Origin: DASQGA01 sp963762085
GTDB taxonomy: Bacteria; Actinomycetota; Thermoleophilia; Gaiellales; Gaiellaceae
Direction: 5' to 3'
Length of the DNA stretch: 64,000 nucleotides
Assembly: GCA_963762085.1 (NCBI GenBank)
Contig: CAVXJD010000007.1
Coordinates: 1-64,000 of the forward strand
Shown here: positions 1-12,300 of the stretch, piece after piece
Position numbering within the stretch: the first letter of the stretch is position 1
How the letters are laid out: every line of letters starts with the position of its first letter
Made by a program: the position numbers and the translations under genes
The notes under the pieces: generated by a model
Told to the model about the DNA's origin: nothing
Database searches by the model: none
Seen by the model: only the letters and a program-made list of their open reading frames with translations

Positions 1-1840
<1,840 letters not shown>

Positions 1841-1859
<19 letters not shown>

Positions 1860-2227
1860 CTCGCCTTTCTGTCAGGCAGTGTTTCGCCGGCGCGGTAGGG
1901 CACGAGGTCGCGGCGATAGTGCTTGTGGACGTGGCGGATCTCGTCGTGCATCTGGCGCTCGAGGCGCTCCAGGCGCCTTTGAACCTTACGAAGCTCGTCC
2001 TCGAGCCGAAGCACGATCTCCACGCCGGCCAGGTTGATCCCGAGCTCGGCTTTGAGCGTCTGGATGAGACGGAGCCGCGCGAGGTCCGCCTCCGAATAGA
2101 GCCGCGTGTTTCCGGGCGTCCGCTGCGGCCGCACGAGCCCCTTCGCCTCGTACATCCGAAGCGTCTGGGGATGCATGCCGACGAGCTCGGCCGCCACGGA
2201 GATCATGTAGCGCGGGTGGTTGGTCAT
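1841..2227 (-). CDS. hspR: HspR, MerR-family heat-shock repressor
   Basis: 128-residue MerR-type transcriptional repressor of the dnaK operon. The N-terminal winged helix (about residues 6-75) carries the hallmarks YMISVAAELVGMHPQTLRMYE and GLVRPQRTPGNTRLYS, and a coiled dimerisation segment (EDELRKVQRRLERLERQ) follows. In actinobacteria HspR binds HAIR inverted repeats upstream of dnaK using DnaK as co-repressor; that role is taken from the family. The gene starts 1 nt after the dnaJ stop and overlaps clpB, so it is translated within the operon. I could not find a clear HAIR sequence (CTTGAGT-N7-ACTCAAG) upstream of dnaK. Confidence 0.93.
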
Positions 2228-2228
2228 C

Positions 2229-3356
2229 TCAGACCTCCAGCCTCTCGCGCGGGTTCTCGCGGGAGACCTTCTGGAGGTTCTCGACCGCTTCGCGCTCCGC
2301 CTTCGAAAGCTTTGTCGGAACGACGACGCGCACGCGCGCGAGCAGGTCGCCGCGCCCCGAGCCCTTCAGCTTCGGAGCGCCCTTGCCGCGGACGCGCAGC
2401 ATCCTGCCGTCTTGCGTTCCGGGCGGGATCTTCAGTGAGATCTTGCCGTCCGGGGTCGGAACTTCGACCTCGGCTCCGAGGGCTGCTTCCGCGTACGTGA
2501 CGGGAACCTCGATGATGAGGTCCGAGCCGCGTCGCTCATAGAGCGGCGAGGGTGTGACGCGGGTGATCACGTGCAGGTCACCGGGCGGGCCGCCGTTCCG
2601 GCCTGGCTCCCCTTTCCCCTTCAGCTTGATCCTCGTCCCGTCCTTGACCCCCGGCGGGATCTTCACCGTGTAGCGCTTGGTCCGGACCTCGCGGCCGGAG
2701 CCGTGGCACGTGTGGCACGGCGTCTCGACGACGGTGCCGTTGCCGCCGCAGCGTGGGCACGGCTGCGAGAGCGCGAAGACGCCCTGATTCTCGGACACGA
2801 CGCCGCGTCCGCGGCACACCGGGCAGAGCGTCGGGGTCGTGCCCGGCTCCGCCCCGGAGCCGCCGCACGTGTGGCACGGCACCTCGAGCTGAACCGGAAT
2901 CCTGGTCTCGATCCCGCGCAGGGAGTCCTCGAAGGACACGTTCACCTCGACCTCGACGTCGCGGCCACGCTCGCCCTGCTGGCTTCGCGCGCGGGTCGTC
3001 CGCCTTCCGCCGGCGTTCCCGAAGAGGCCGCCGAGGATGTCCCCGAAGTCGCCGAAATTTCCGAGGTCGCCGAGGTCGCCGAAGTTCCCGTCGTAGTTGA
3101 CGTTCCAGCCGCCTGCCCGGTTTCCGGCGCCGGCGCCCGAGAACATGCGGCTCCCGAGCTGGTCGTACTGCTTGCGCTTCTCCGGGTCGCTCAGGACGTC
3201 GTAGGCGCCCTGAACTTCCTTGAAGCGCTCCTCCGCCTCGCTGTCGCCCGGGTTCGCGTCCGGATGATGCTTCCGGACGAGCTTGCGGTGGGCCTTCTTG
3301 ATGTCGCTGGCGGATGCGGTCTTCGGGACGCCGAGGACCTCGTAGAGATCCCTCAT
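2229..3356 (-). CDS. dnaJ: DnaJ co-chaperone (type I Hsp40)
   Basis: 375-residue Hsp40 that stimulates DnaK ATPase and delivers unfolded clients. The J domain contains the HPD triad (KHHPDANPG, about residue 30). A Gly/Phe-rich linker follows, then four CxxCxGxG-type zinc modules (CHTCGGSG, CPVCRGRG, CPRCGGNG, CHTCHGSG; about residues 160-225) and a C-terminal substrate domain. All zinc ligands are present and the length is normal. The start overlaps the grpE stop in an ATGA arrangement, indicating translational coupling inside the dnaK-grpE-dnaJ-hspR-clpB operon. Confidence 0.96.
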   Translation of the reverse strand: MRDLYEVLGVPKTASASDIKKAHRKLVRKHHPDANPGDSEAEERFKEVQGAYDVLSDPEKRKQYDQLGSRMFSGAGAGNRAGGWNVNYDGNFGDLGDLGNFGDFGDILGGLFGNAGGRRTTRARSQQGERGRDVEVEVNVSFEDSLRGIETRIPVQLEVPCHTCGGSGAEPGTTPTLCPVCRGRGVVSENQGVFALSQPCPRCGGNGTVVETPCHTCHGSGREVRTKRYTVKIPPGVKDGTRIKLKGKGEPGRNGGPPGDLHVITRVTPSPLYERRGSDLIIEVPVTYAEAALGAEVEVPTPDGKISLKIPPGTQDGRMLRVRGKGAPKLKGSGRGDLLARVRVVVPTKLSKAEREAVENLQKVSRENPRERLEV

Positions 3357-3871
3357 CCGCTCCCCTGCGAGATCACGACCCGGGCAGGCCTGAGAACGCG
3401 GTCGCCGAGGCGGTATCCCTTCTGGAGCACCTCGATGACCGAGCCCTCTTCCGCCTCGGACGGCTGCGTCAGCAGCGCCTCGTGGACGTGCGGGTCGAAC
3501 TTCCCGTCAGTCTCGATCTCGAGGAGGCCCTCCCGCTCGAGCGCCGCGCGAAGCTCCCGCGCGACGAGGGCGACGCCCTCGGCGAGCTTTGCCTCCTCGT
3601 GCTGCTCGCCCGCCTCGAGCGCACGCTCGAGGTTGTCCAGTACCGGGAGCAGCTCCTTCACGAGCCGCTCGTGCGCCCGCGCGACCAGGCTTGCCTGGTC
3701 GCGCGCAGCACGCTTGCGGTAGTTGTCGAAGTCCGCCGCCACCCGCTTCAGGTGGTCGACGGCTTCGTCCCGTTCGGACTCGAGGAGCGCGACGCGCTCC
3801 TCGAGTCCCGGGCCCGCCTCGGAGGTCTGCTCCGAGGCTGGCCCGCTGGTCTTTTCCTCGGAAGAGGCCAT
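3353..3871 (-). CDS. grpE: GrpE nucleotide exchange factor
   Basis: 172-residue cytoplasmic exchange factor that releases ADP from DnaK. It has an acidic, low-complexity N-terminus, a long coiled coil (about residues 22-70, around ERVALLESERDEAVDHLKRVAADFDNYRKR) and the conserved beta-wing region near the C-terminus (GYRLGDRVLRPARVVIS). Size and motif order match the family. The ATG shares one base with the dnaK stop (TAATG), and the stop overlaps dnaJ (ATGA), so the three chaperone genes are tightly coupled. Confidence 0.95.
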   Translation of the reverse strand: MASSEEKTSGPASEQTSEAGPGLEERVALLESERDEAVDHLKRVAADFDNYRKRAARDQASLVARAHERLVKELLPVLDNLERALEAGEQHEEAKLAEGVALVARELRAALEREGLLEIETDGKFDPHVHEALLTQPSEAEEGSVIEVLQKGYRLGDRVLRPARVVISQGSG

Positions 3872-5796
3872 TACGAGTGCTTGGCCCCTTCCTCTTCGTC
3901 GATGACCTCGTAGTCGGCGTCCTCGACGACCTCGTCGTCGCTTGCGCCGGCACCGTTCCCGTCGCCGGGAGTCGAAGCCGAAGCTGCCTGCTCCGTCTGA
4001 ACCTTCTCGTAGACGGCCTGGGCGAGCTTGTGCGAGGCCTCCATGAGCTGCTCGGTCTTCGCCTTGATCTCGGAGACATCCGAGCCGTCGAGGACCTGGC
4101 GCAGCTCTTCGAGCCGGGACTCGATCGTCGAGATCGTCTCCTCGTCGAGCGAGTCGCGGTGCTCCTGGAGGCTCTTCTCGGTCGAGTACGCGAGCGACTC
4201 GGCCTGGTTCTTGGCGTCGGCCAACTCGCGCAGGCGACGGGCCTCGTCAGCATGCGACTCGGCCTCGTGGATCAGCTGCTGGACCTCTTCCTCCTTGAGG
4301 CCCGAGCCGCCCTCGATCCGGATCTGCTGCTGGTTCCCGGATCCGAGGTCCTTCGCCGACACGTTGATGATCCCGTTCGCGTCGATGTCGAACGTGACCT
4401 CCACCTGAGGCATGCCCCGAGGCGCCGGCGGGATGCCGACGAGCTGGAACTTGCCGAGCGTCTTGTTGAACGAGGCCATCTCGGACTCGCCCTGAAGGAC
4501 GTGGACCTCGACCGAGGGCTGGTTGTCCTCGGCCGTCGTGAAGGTCTCCGACTTCTTCGTCGGGATGGTCGTGTTGCGATCGATCAGCTTCGTGAACACG
4601 CCGCCCTTCGTCTCGATCCCGAGTGAGAGCGGGGTCACGTCGAGGAGGAGGACGTCCTTGACCTCGCCCTTCAGGACCCCCGCCTGGATAGCCGCGCCGA
4701 TGGCGACGACCTCGTCCGGGTTGACGCCCTTGTGCGGGTCCTTGCCGATCAGCTCCTTGACCTTGTCCTGGACGGCAGGCATGCGCGTCATGCCGCCGAC
4801 GAGGATCACGTGATCGATCGCGTTCGCCTCGAGGCCGGCGTCCTTGAGCGCCTGCTTCGTCGGGCCGACGGTCCGCTCGACCAGGTCGGCGGTCAGCTCG
4901 TTGAGCTTCGCACGCGTGAGCTGGAGATCGAGATGCTTCGGGCCCTCCTGCGTCGCGGTGATGAACGGCAGGTTGATCTGCGTCGACATCGTCGACGAGA
5001 GCTCGATCTTCGCCTTCTCGGCGGCCTCGTAGAGCCGCTGCAGCGCCATCTTGTCCTGCGCCAGGTCGATGCCCTGCTCGCGCTTGAACTCGGCCACCAT
5101 CCAGTCGACGATCGCCTTGTCGAAGTTGTCGCCGCCCAGGTGGTTGTCGCCGTTGGTCGCCTTTACCTCGAAGACGCCGTCACCGAGCTCGAGGACGGAC
5201 ACGTCGAAGGTGCCGCCGCCGAGGTCGAACACGAGAATCGTCTGGTCTGACTCCTTGTCGAGCCCGTAGGCCAGGGCCGCCGCGGTCGGCTCGTTGATGA
5301 TGCGGATGACGTTCAGCCCGGCGATCTTGCCGGCGTCCTTCGTCGCCTCCCGCTGCGCGTTGTTGAAGTACGCGGGAACGGTGACGACCGCGTCCGTGAC
5401 CGAGTCGCCCAGGTAGGCCTCGGCGTCGGTCTTGAGCTTCTGGAGGATCATCGCGGCGATCTCCGGCGGCGAGTAATCCTTCCCGTCCACTCTGACCCTC
5501 GCGTCCCCGTTCGGGCCGGCGACGACCTCGTACGGGACGATCTTCTGCTCTTCGGCGACCTCCGAGATCTTCCGGCCCATGAAGCGCTTGATCGAGAAGA
5601 TCGTGTTCTGCGGGTTGGTCACCGACTGGCGCTTCGCGGGCGCCCCGACGAGACGCTGGCCGTCCTTCGTGAACGCGACGACGGACGGCGTCGTGCGCCC
5701 GCCCTCGGCGTTCGGGATGACCGTCGGCTCGCCGCCCTCGAGCACGGCCATGCATGAGTTCGTCGTGCCGAGGTCGATACCGATTGTTTTTGCCAT
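3871..5796 (-). CDS. dnaK: DnaK (Hsp70) chaperone
   Basis: 641-residue Hsp70. The ATPase domain opens with IGIDLGTTNSC and carries DLGGGTFDVS (phosphate-binding) and ILVGGMTRMP. The interdomain linker is DVLLLDVTPLSLGIE, followed by the substrate-binding domain and a helical lid. The C-terminus is acidic (EDADYEVIDEEEG), as in actinobacterial DnaK. It is the first gene of the heat-shock operon. The start is well fixed: the sequence GAAGGAAGGA lies immediately upstream of ATG. No frameshift is present, in contrast to clpB. Confidence 0.97.
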   Translation of the reverse strand: MAKTIGIDLGTTNSCMAVLEGGEPTVIPNAEGGRTTPSVVAFTKDGQRLVGAPAKRQSVTNPQNTIFSIKRFMGRKISEVAEEQKIVPYEVVAGPNGDARVRVDGKDYSPPEIAAMILQKLKTDAEAYLGDSVTDAVVTVPAYFNNAQREATKDAGKIAGLNVIRIINEPTAAALAYGLDKESDQTILVFDLGGGTFDVSVLELGDGVFEVKATNGDNHLGGDNFDKAIVDWMVAEFKREQGIDLAQDKMALQRLYEAAEKAKIELSSTMSTQINLPFITATQEGPKHLDLQLTRAKLNELTADLVERTVGPTKQALKDAGLEANAIDHVILVGGMTRMPAVQDKVKELIGKDPHKGVNPDEVVAIGAAIQAGVLKGEVKDVLLLDVTPLSLGIETKGGVFTKLIDRNTTIPTKKSETFTTAEDNQPSVEVHVLQGESEMASFNKTLGKFQLVGIPPAPRGMPQVEVTFDIDANGIINVSAKDLGSGNQQQIRIEGGSGLKEEEVQQLIHEAESHADEARRLRELADAKNQAESLAYSTEKSLQEHRDSLDEETISTIESRLEELRQVLDGSDVSEIKAKTEQLMEASHKLAQAVYEKVQTEQAASASTPGDGNGAGASDDEVVEDADYEVIDEEEGAKHS

Positions 5797-5880
5797 GTGG
5801 TCCTTCCTTCGTGGTCGTTGAAAGAAAATCTAAGTCGGATTGTATCAATGCGAGCACCTAGCCTAAACGACCTCGCGGCG
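5797..5880 (-). promoter_or_regulatory. dnaK upstream region with strong RBS
   Basis: The minus-strand leader has a purine-rich Shine-Dalgarno (GAAGGAAGGA at 5801-5810) 4 nt before the dnaK ATG. A possible -10 (TACAAT) lies about 50 nt upstream, with a poor -35 (TTTAGG) 17 nt further on. The expected HspR operator is not recognisable by eye; only partial half-site-like TTGA and CTTAG strings are seen. The RBS is solid; the promoter is tentative. Confidence 0.4.
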
Positions 5881-5921
5881 AGGACGTTGCGGAGCGCCGA
5901 ACGCGCGAGCCCGACCGCGAC

Positions 5922-7326
5922 CTAGCTGATGACGACCTGGATCGTCCCGAGCGACGGGTCCGAGCAGTACGCGAGGCGGGTTCCCGCCGCCGCCGCCTCG
6001 CGGAGCGCGTCCAGGAGCGGCGCCGTCACGACCTCGCCGGGGGCGAGTGCCGGGATACCCGGCGGATAGGGCGCCACGGTCTCCGCTGCGAGCCGTCCCA
6101 CCGCACGGTCGACCGGCACGGTCTCACGCGGTGCGAAGAACGCCTCTCGCGGGCTCATGCCGACCTCCGGCTCGATGCTCCAGACGACGCTCGCCCCTCC
6201 AGGCTCGCGTGGTGCCCCGCGGCGACGCTCGAGGGCGCGGAGGAGGGCGTCGGCGAGGCGCTCGACGGTCTCCTGCGTGTCCGCGATCGTGAGGAGCGGG
6301 ATGAGCGTGTCGCGGTTCGCCAGCTCGAGGCGAATCCCCTCGCGCACGAGGTCGGCCTCGACCTCGAGGCCGTCAGCCCCGGTCGCGGCAAGCGCCAGGA
6401 CGAGCTTCGTCGGGTCGTCGGAGTCGACGACGGTGAGCCCTTCGACGCCGGCCATCCGCTCGCGGAAGCCGGCGGCCAGCTCGAGCGTCCTCGCCGAGCA
6501 GCTCCTCGCCGCGCGTCGCCATGAGGTGCCGGGCCCGGTCGAGACTCGCGAGGATGGCCGCCGAAGGGCTCGTCGTGTGCAGGAGGTCGAAGGCCTCGCT
6601 GACACGGGCCAGGTCGAGCCGGCCGCCTCGCGCAAAGAGATAGGCGCCCTGCGTGAAGGAGGTCAGTGTCTTGTGAGCAGACACGACCATGGCGTCTGCG
6701 CCGAGGGCGAGGCTGTGCGCCGGGAGCCCCGGGTGAAAGCCGAAGTGCGCCCCCCAGGCCTGGTCGACGATGAGCGGGACGCCCGCTTCGTGACTCAGCC
6801 TCGCGAGCCCGGCCACGTCGCTGACGACGCCGACGAATGAGGGCTCGACGAGGACGACTGCCTGCGCGTCCGGCGCGACGGCCAGCGCCGCGGCCAGCGC
6901 CTCGGTCCGGATCCCGTGCGCGACCCCGGTGCTGCGATCGATCTCGGGCCGGATCCAGACGGGCTCGAGCCCGGCCAGGACGAGCCCGGCGAAGACCGAC
7001 TTGTGGAGGTTCCGCGAGACGATCGCACGCTGCCCGGGCCTTGCTGCCGCGAGCGCAAGGGCCTGGTTCCCCTGCGTGGAGCCGTTCAGGCAGAAGCGGC
7101 AGAGATCGGCGCCCCAGAGCTCCGCCGCGAGACCTTCTGCGGCTGCGAGGTAGCCCCCGCGCGCGTGGAGGTCGTCGGCCCCCGACGACAGCGGGAGATC
7201 GTGGCGCAGGAAGTCGTCGGCCAGGTGAGGCGCGCGCTTGTGGCCGGGAGTCGTGAACGGCGTGATGCGTCCGTCGGCGAGAAATGCCTCGGCGGCGTCC
7301 GCGAGCGGGGTGTCGGCCTGATCCAT
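5922..7326 (-). CDS. Orn/Lys/Arg decarboxylase-family PLP enzyme (frameshifted)
   Basis: Fold-type I PLP enzyme of the Orn/Lys/Arg decarboxylase class, likely decarboxylating a basic amino acid for polyamine synthesis. The N-terminal half shows TPGHKRAPH, NGSTQGN (PLP phosphate contact), VDQAWGAHFGFHP (Asp to the PLP ring) and the Schiff-base lysine in SAHKTLTSFTQG. After a one-base shift at about 6497 (LLGE to TLELAAGF) the C-terminal domain continues and ends PSLGTIQVVIS. The reconstructed length of about 468 residues fits the short biosynthetic/stationary-phase forms rather than the roughly 700-residue inducible enzymes. The substrate cannot be fixed from sequence alone. EamA lies upstream on the same strand. 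Confidence 0.82.
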
Positions 7327-7428
7327 GGCCAGGTGTTTCTACCGGATGGCGGATTCCGTCTATGGCGGAGGCCGGAGCTCGGACACCGGCTTGGGTCGTG
7401 CTCCGCCTGAGGCCCCGCCCCGGCTCCG

Positions 7429-8311
7429 TCACGCGATTCGAGGTCGCGACGATGAGCGCGACCGAGACGACGATGGCCGCGCCGGCCGCCAGCACCTGGA
7501 GGGTGATCTCCTCCCCGAGCAGCGCCCAGCCGAGGAACACGGCCACGATCGGGTTCACGTACGCGTAGGTCGCGACGAGCGAGGTCGGCGCCGCGCGCAG
7601 GAGCCAGACGTAGGCGCTGAACCCGAGCAGCGTCCCGAAGACGACGAGATAGGCGACGGCGGCGAGCGCCTCCGGCGTGAAGCGCGCCTCGCCGAGCTCG
7701 CCGGTCACCGTCGCCGTCGCGGTGAGGAGGACGCCGCCGCAGAGGGCGGCGAGCCCCGCAGCCACGATCGGTCGCTGCGGGAGCGGCGCGCCGCGCGAGT
7801 AGAGCGACCCCGCCGCCCAGGCGAACCCAGCGAAGACCGCGACCGCGGCGCCGACCCGGTCGATGCGCCCCTCGCCGAACGGATCGACCAGCAAGGCGAG
7901 CCCCAGGAAGCCGGTCACGAGCCCGACTCCCGCCAGGCGGTGGAGCCGCTTCCCGAAGACCACCCGGTCGAGCAAGGCAACCCAGAGCGGGATGCTGCCC
8001 ATGAGCAGCGCCGCGACGCCCGAGGGCACCGTCTGCTGCGCCCAGGCCAGGCCGCCGTGACCGCCGAGGAAGAGCGCGCCTCCGAAGATCGCCGCCGCGC
8101 CGAGCTGGCGCCGGCCGATCCTGTCGCCGGCCCTGTCGCCGCGGGGCAATGCCCAGGCGAGCAGGAGCGCGCCGGCAACCAGGTGACGTATCCCCATGGA
8201 CAGAAACGGCGGCAGATCGCGAACCGCAACGGTGACGGCCATGAAGGTCGAGCCCCAGACGAGGTAGATCGTCGCGAGGGCGAGCCAGACCTTTGTCTCG
8301 AGACGTGCCAC
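7429..8311 (-). CDS. EamA/DMT-family transporter
   Basis: Integral membrane protein with two EamA repeats and about ten predicted helices, beginning MARLETKVWLALATIYLVWGSTFMAV. The family (drug/metabolite transporters, RhaT/YdcZ-like) exports amino acids, nucleosides or other small metabolites; the substrate is unknown here. The open frame does not close at the expected end (about residue 295) and runs on in the same frame as far as 6155, antisense-like and Arg-rich. A TGA at 7429-7431 in the neighbouring frame, just after the last helix, suggests a one-base error near 7430, and I use it as the end. It is divergent from moaA with a 35-nt gap. Confidence 0.8.
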
Positions 8312-8346
8312 GCGAAGAGCATGACTGTCCCGGGTAGGCTGAACGC

Positions 8347-9336
8347 GTGGAGCAGCTGACAGACAGCTTCGGCCGTGCGATCAAGAGCGTCCGCGTGTCG
8401 GTCACGGACAAGTGCAACTTCCGCTGCACGTACTGCATGCCCGCGGAAGGGCTCGAATGGCTCCGCCGCGACGAGATCCTCTCCTTCGAGGAGATCCACC
8501 GCCTCGTGGGGATCATGGCCGGGATGGGCGTGGACGAGGTTCGCCTCACCGGCGGCGAGCCACTCGTACGGCGCGACCTGCCCACGCTCGTCGAGATGCT
8601 CGCGAAGACGCCCGGGGTGGCAGACCTCTCCCTGACCACGAACGGCGTCCTCCTCGACCGGCTCGCAGGGCCGCTCGTCGAGGCCGGACTGCGGCGACTC
8701 AACGTCTCGCTCGACTCGCTCTCGCACGTTCGTTTCGCGGAGATCACGCGCCGTGACGCCCTCGACCAGGTGCTCCGGGGGCTCGAGGAAGCCGAGCGCC
8801 ACCCGGAGCTTCGCCCCATCAAGGTGAACTGCGTCGCCATCAGGGGGTTCACGGAGCAGGAGGTGCCCGCGCTCGCGGAGCTCGCCCGCCGGAAGCCCTA
8901 CGTCGTCCGCTTCATCGAGTTCATGCCGCTCGACGCGGACGAGCGCTGGGATGCCGACCAGGTGCTCGCCGGCGAGGAGATTCGAGCCCTGATCGAGGAG
9001 CGCTGGCCGCTCGTCGAGATCCCCGCGAAGCCCTCGTCCACCGCGCGGCGGTTCCGCTTCGCGGACGGCGCCGGCGAGATCGGCTTCGTGAACCCCGTCT
9101 CGGAGCCGTTCTGCTCGACCTGCGACCGGATCCGGATGACCGCCGAGGGCCAGCTCCGCACGTGTCTTTTCTCGCGCGAGGAATGGGACCTGAAGACGCC
9201 GATGCGCGCAGGCGCGACGGACGCCGAGCTCGAAGCGTTGATCCGCCACGCCGTGAACCACAAGGAGCTGAAGCACAAGATCAACGAGCCCGGGTTCGTG
9301 CGTGCGAGCCGCTCGATGAGCCAGATCGGCGGCTAA
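8347..9336 (+). CDS. moaA: MoaA, GTP 3',8-cyclase
   Basis: 329-residue radical-SAM enzyme catalysing the first step of molybdenum cofactor synthesis, GTP to 3',8-cyclo-7,8-dihydro-GTP. The SAM-binding 4Fe-4S motif is CNFRCTYC (about residues 22-29). LTGGEPLVR follows, and the C-terminal GTP-binding cluster ligands are in FCSTCDRIR and LRTCLFS. The protein ends with the essential Gly-Gly. The start is GTG, because upstream in-frame sequence soon runs into the EamA promoter region. No other moa/moe gene is visible, so it stands apart from the rest of the pathway. Confidence 0.96.
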   Translation: MEQLTDSFGRAIKSVRVSVTDKCNFRCTYCMPAEGLEWLRRDEILSFEEIHRLVGIMAGMGVDEVRLTGGEPLVRRDLPTLVEMLAKTPGVADLSLTTNGVLLDRLAGPLVEAGLRRLNVSLDSLSHVRFAEITRRDALDQVLRGLEEAERHPELRPIKVNCVAIRGFTEQEVPALAELARRKPYVVRFIEFMPLDADERWDADQVLAGEEIRALIEERWPLVEIPAKPSSTARRFRFADGAGEIGFVNPVSEPFCSTCDRIRMTAEGQLRTCLFSREEWDLKTPMRAGATDAELEALIRHAVNHKELKHKINEPGFVRASRSMSQIGG

Positions 9337-12300
9337 GACTCCGCCAGGCAGAGCGCGGCGAGATCGACGCCGTAGCCGAACGGCGGGAAGACCCGGCAGC
9401 CGAGGCGGGGCGAGAAAAGCTCCCCGAGCACCGGATAGCCGACGGCTGCGATCGGCACGTCGACGCGCGCGAGGCGGGCTGCGCTCGCGGCAGCCGCAGC
9501 CTGGCGGCGGGCGCCGGAGAGCGTCGTCGCGGGCTCGAGCGCCCGAACGGAGCGGAGGTAGCCAGCTCGGCGGCACGTCACCGCCGAGCATCGTCGTCAG
9601 GAAGCTCATCGAGTCTGCGTAGTCCAGGGTCGTACCGGAGTCCCAGAGATCGATCTCCGTTCCAGGTTCACGCACCGCCAAGCCGATGTCCTCGACTTCC
9701 CGGAGCTCCACGTCGATCCCGATCGGCGCGAGCGCGCTCTTCACGGCCTCGAACGACTGCCGACACTGAGGGCAGCCGGCCGGCACGCCCATGACCGCCG
9801 GGCGGCGGGCCTTGGGGGCGAGCGCAGCACGGTCTAGATCGGCGTCGAGCCGGTAGAAGCCTCGGCTCCGGAACCCTTCGAACGGCGGCGGCAGGTACTG
9901 GTCGGACGGCACCTGGTGAAAGACGTCCGCGATCGCCCTTCGGCTCAGGGCGAACGCCGCCGCCTGGCGAGTCCGCCGGTCGGCGAACAGCGGGCGCCCC
10001 GCGTTGAACGCGATGTATCCGATGTGCGGCAAGGGCGTGGCGTAGAAGCGGACCGAGTCGCCTCCGCCCGCATGCTCACGGGCGACCTGACTCCCAGGCC
10101 CGAGCAGTGGATCGCTGTAGGCGGCGTAATCCCAGGTCCCGTCCTGGACCCGGCCGACAGCCTCGGCCGGGTCGACGCCCTCTCGGAGCGCGATCGCATC
10201 GAGAGCGTGCGGGCGAGGCCCTGTGTAGTTGGGGTTCCGCTCGAGGATGATGTACTCGCCGTTCAGATGCTCAGTCATGTAGTACGGCCCCGCGGAGGGC
10301 GGCGCGACCTCGCCGAAGTTCGGGACTGCCGGCGTACCGGCCGGGACGGGACAGAAGAACGGCAACGCGAGGCGGTGGAGGAAATCGGGCGACGGGCCCG
10401 CGAGCGTGATCGAGAGCTTGTTACCCGCTCGCGCGCAGCCCGGAGATACGGCTCGCCTTGCCCTCGTGGAACGCCCTCGCCCCTGCAACGTCGCCGAGGA
10501 AAAAGATCCCGGGAGCGTCCGAACCGAGCTTCGCCGACAGCGCCCGCTCGATCGAGTAGCGGAAGGTTTCGGCAGTCACCGGCGCACCCGACGGGGGCGA
10601 GAAGCGATAGCCCGACTTGACCGTGAACGTGTAGGTGCGGCCGTCGGCCGACAGCTGCGGAGGCCCAGCCGCGATCTCGGGCCGTAGCTCGCGGCCGGCG
10701 GCCCCGGAAGCGTCGCCGTAGGCCAGGAGCTTCGCGCAGGTCGCATATTCGATCTGGAAAGCGACCGCGCCTCCGGCGAGCGCAGGGTCGGCGTTCTCCA
10801 GCTCGTAGCCGGGGATGAGGAGTCGGCCGACGTCACCCTCGAGCGCGCTGATCGCGTCCTCGAACGTCTGGGTAGAGGAAACGGCGACAGAGGCGAGACC
10901 GCCGCCTGCGGCGACCACGTCGACGACGTGGCCGAACACGTAGCTGCGCTGCTCCCCTGTCGAGGCATCGATTCCCGTGACGCTGCCGACGTCCTGGTTG
11001 GCGACCCAGAGCGTCCCGTCACTGTAGGAGACGGAGCGTGCGCCCTCACCGGTCTCGTAAGAGCCCACGATGCTGCCGGTCTGGTCGACCTTGTAGACCG
11101 TGCCGCTCGACTCGTTCGCCGTCCAGGCGAAGCCCCCACCGGCTGCGACGTAGACGATCGGCTGTGGTACCTGTGCGGTCGCGACGATCGTGTTCGTCAC
11201 GGCATCGATCCGCTCGAGCCCCCGAAAGGACGTGATCCAGACGTCCCCATCGGCAAACGCGATCGAGTATGAGGCGAAGCGCCCGGTGAAGCGGTGCTCG
11301 ACCTCGCCGGTGCGAGGGTTGAGCCGAAGGATCTCGCCGACGTCAGGCCGGGTGACCCAGACGGATCCGGCTCCGACGACCACACCGACGGTCGGCGACG
11401 CGTCGCGACGGTCGCTGGACAAGCGGAATCGATCGACCTCGCGCCCGAGTCTGACGTCCACCTTGACAAGCGTCGGCCCGGCGTAGTCGGTGACCCACAG
11501 ATCGTTACCGTCGACCGCGAAGTACCCCACGTTCGAGACGGGAGACGCGATTTCCTTGACGACGGTCCGGCTCTCGGCGTCGATCTGGGTGAACGAGATC
11601 GGCTCCAGCTCGAGAATCCAGAAAGAGCCGTCGGCATAGATCGCCTCACGTCCTTCGTTGACCGGAATCTCCGCCACGACGTCGCCGCTCTCGGCGTCGA
11701 GGATGGCGACGCCGGGCTCGACGGCGCCCTGCCCCTCGGAGCCGGTGAGGGCGAACACAAGAGCCCCGACGGCCGGTACGAGGGCGAGAAGTCCTAAGAG
11801 TGCAAGTAGCCGCGGCCGGGCGCCGAACCGGCGGCGGGCACGGCGCAGCCGCCGCCGCAGCGGCGCCCGCTCGACGTGTTCCGCGGGCACGACCTCGATC
11901 GCCGGCACGGGTCGGTCGAACCCCTTCAGGCGCTCGAGGCGGCGCTCGCCGTAGCGGACGCCCTCGACTGCCCGGGCCAGGTGGACAACGCCCTCGCTCG
12001 CGAGCACCTCACCCGGTCCGGCCAGGGCGCAGAGCCGCGAGGCGAGGTTGAGCGCACCCCCGCGGAAGCCGCCCTGCACCGGCACCGCCTCGCCGGCGTC
12101 CAGGCCCATCCCGACGCCGAGCTCGAATCCTTCCTCGGTGAAGCGCCGCTGCAGGGCCATGGCACAGCGAAGCGCGGCGCGCGCCGAGTCAAAGACCATC
12201 AGCGCCTCGTCGCCCCGCAGCTCCTGGAGCACACCGCCGTGCTCGCGAACCACCTCATCCACGAGCTCGGCGAACGCCGCCGCGAGCTGCCCGGCCGCCT

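Noticed and set aside
5797..5880. HAIR element for HspR upstream of dnaK
   Set aside because: No CTTGAGT-N7-ACTCAAG or near match could be found by eye; only fragments resemble it.
7915..10488. 857-codon minus-strand ORF appearing to fuse the solute-binding domain to EamA
   Set aside because: Only residues from about 25 to 320 match the binding domain; the remainder is the antisense of moaA and shifted EamA sequence, joined by the frameshift at about 9580.
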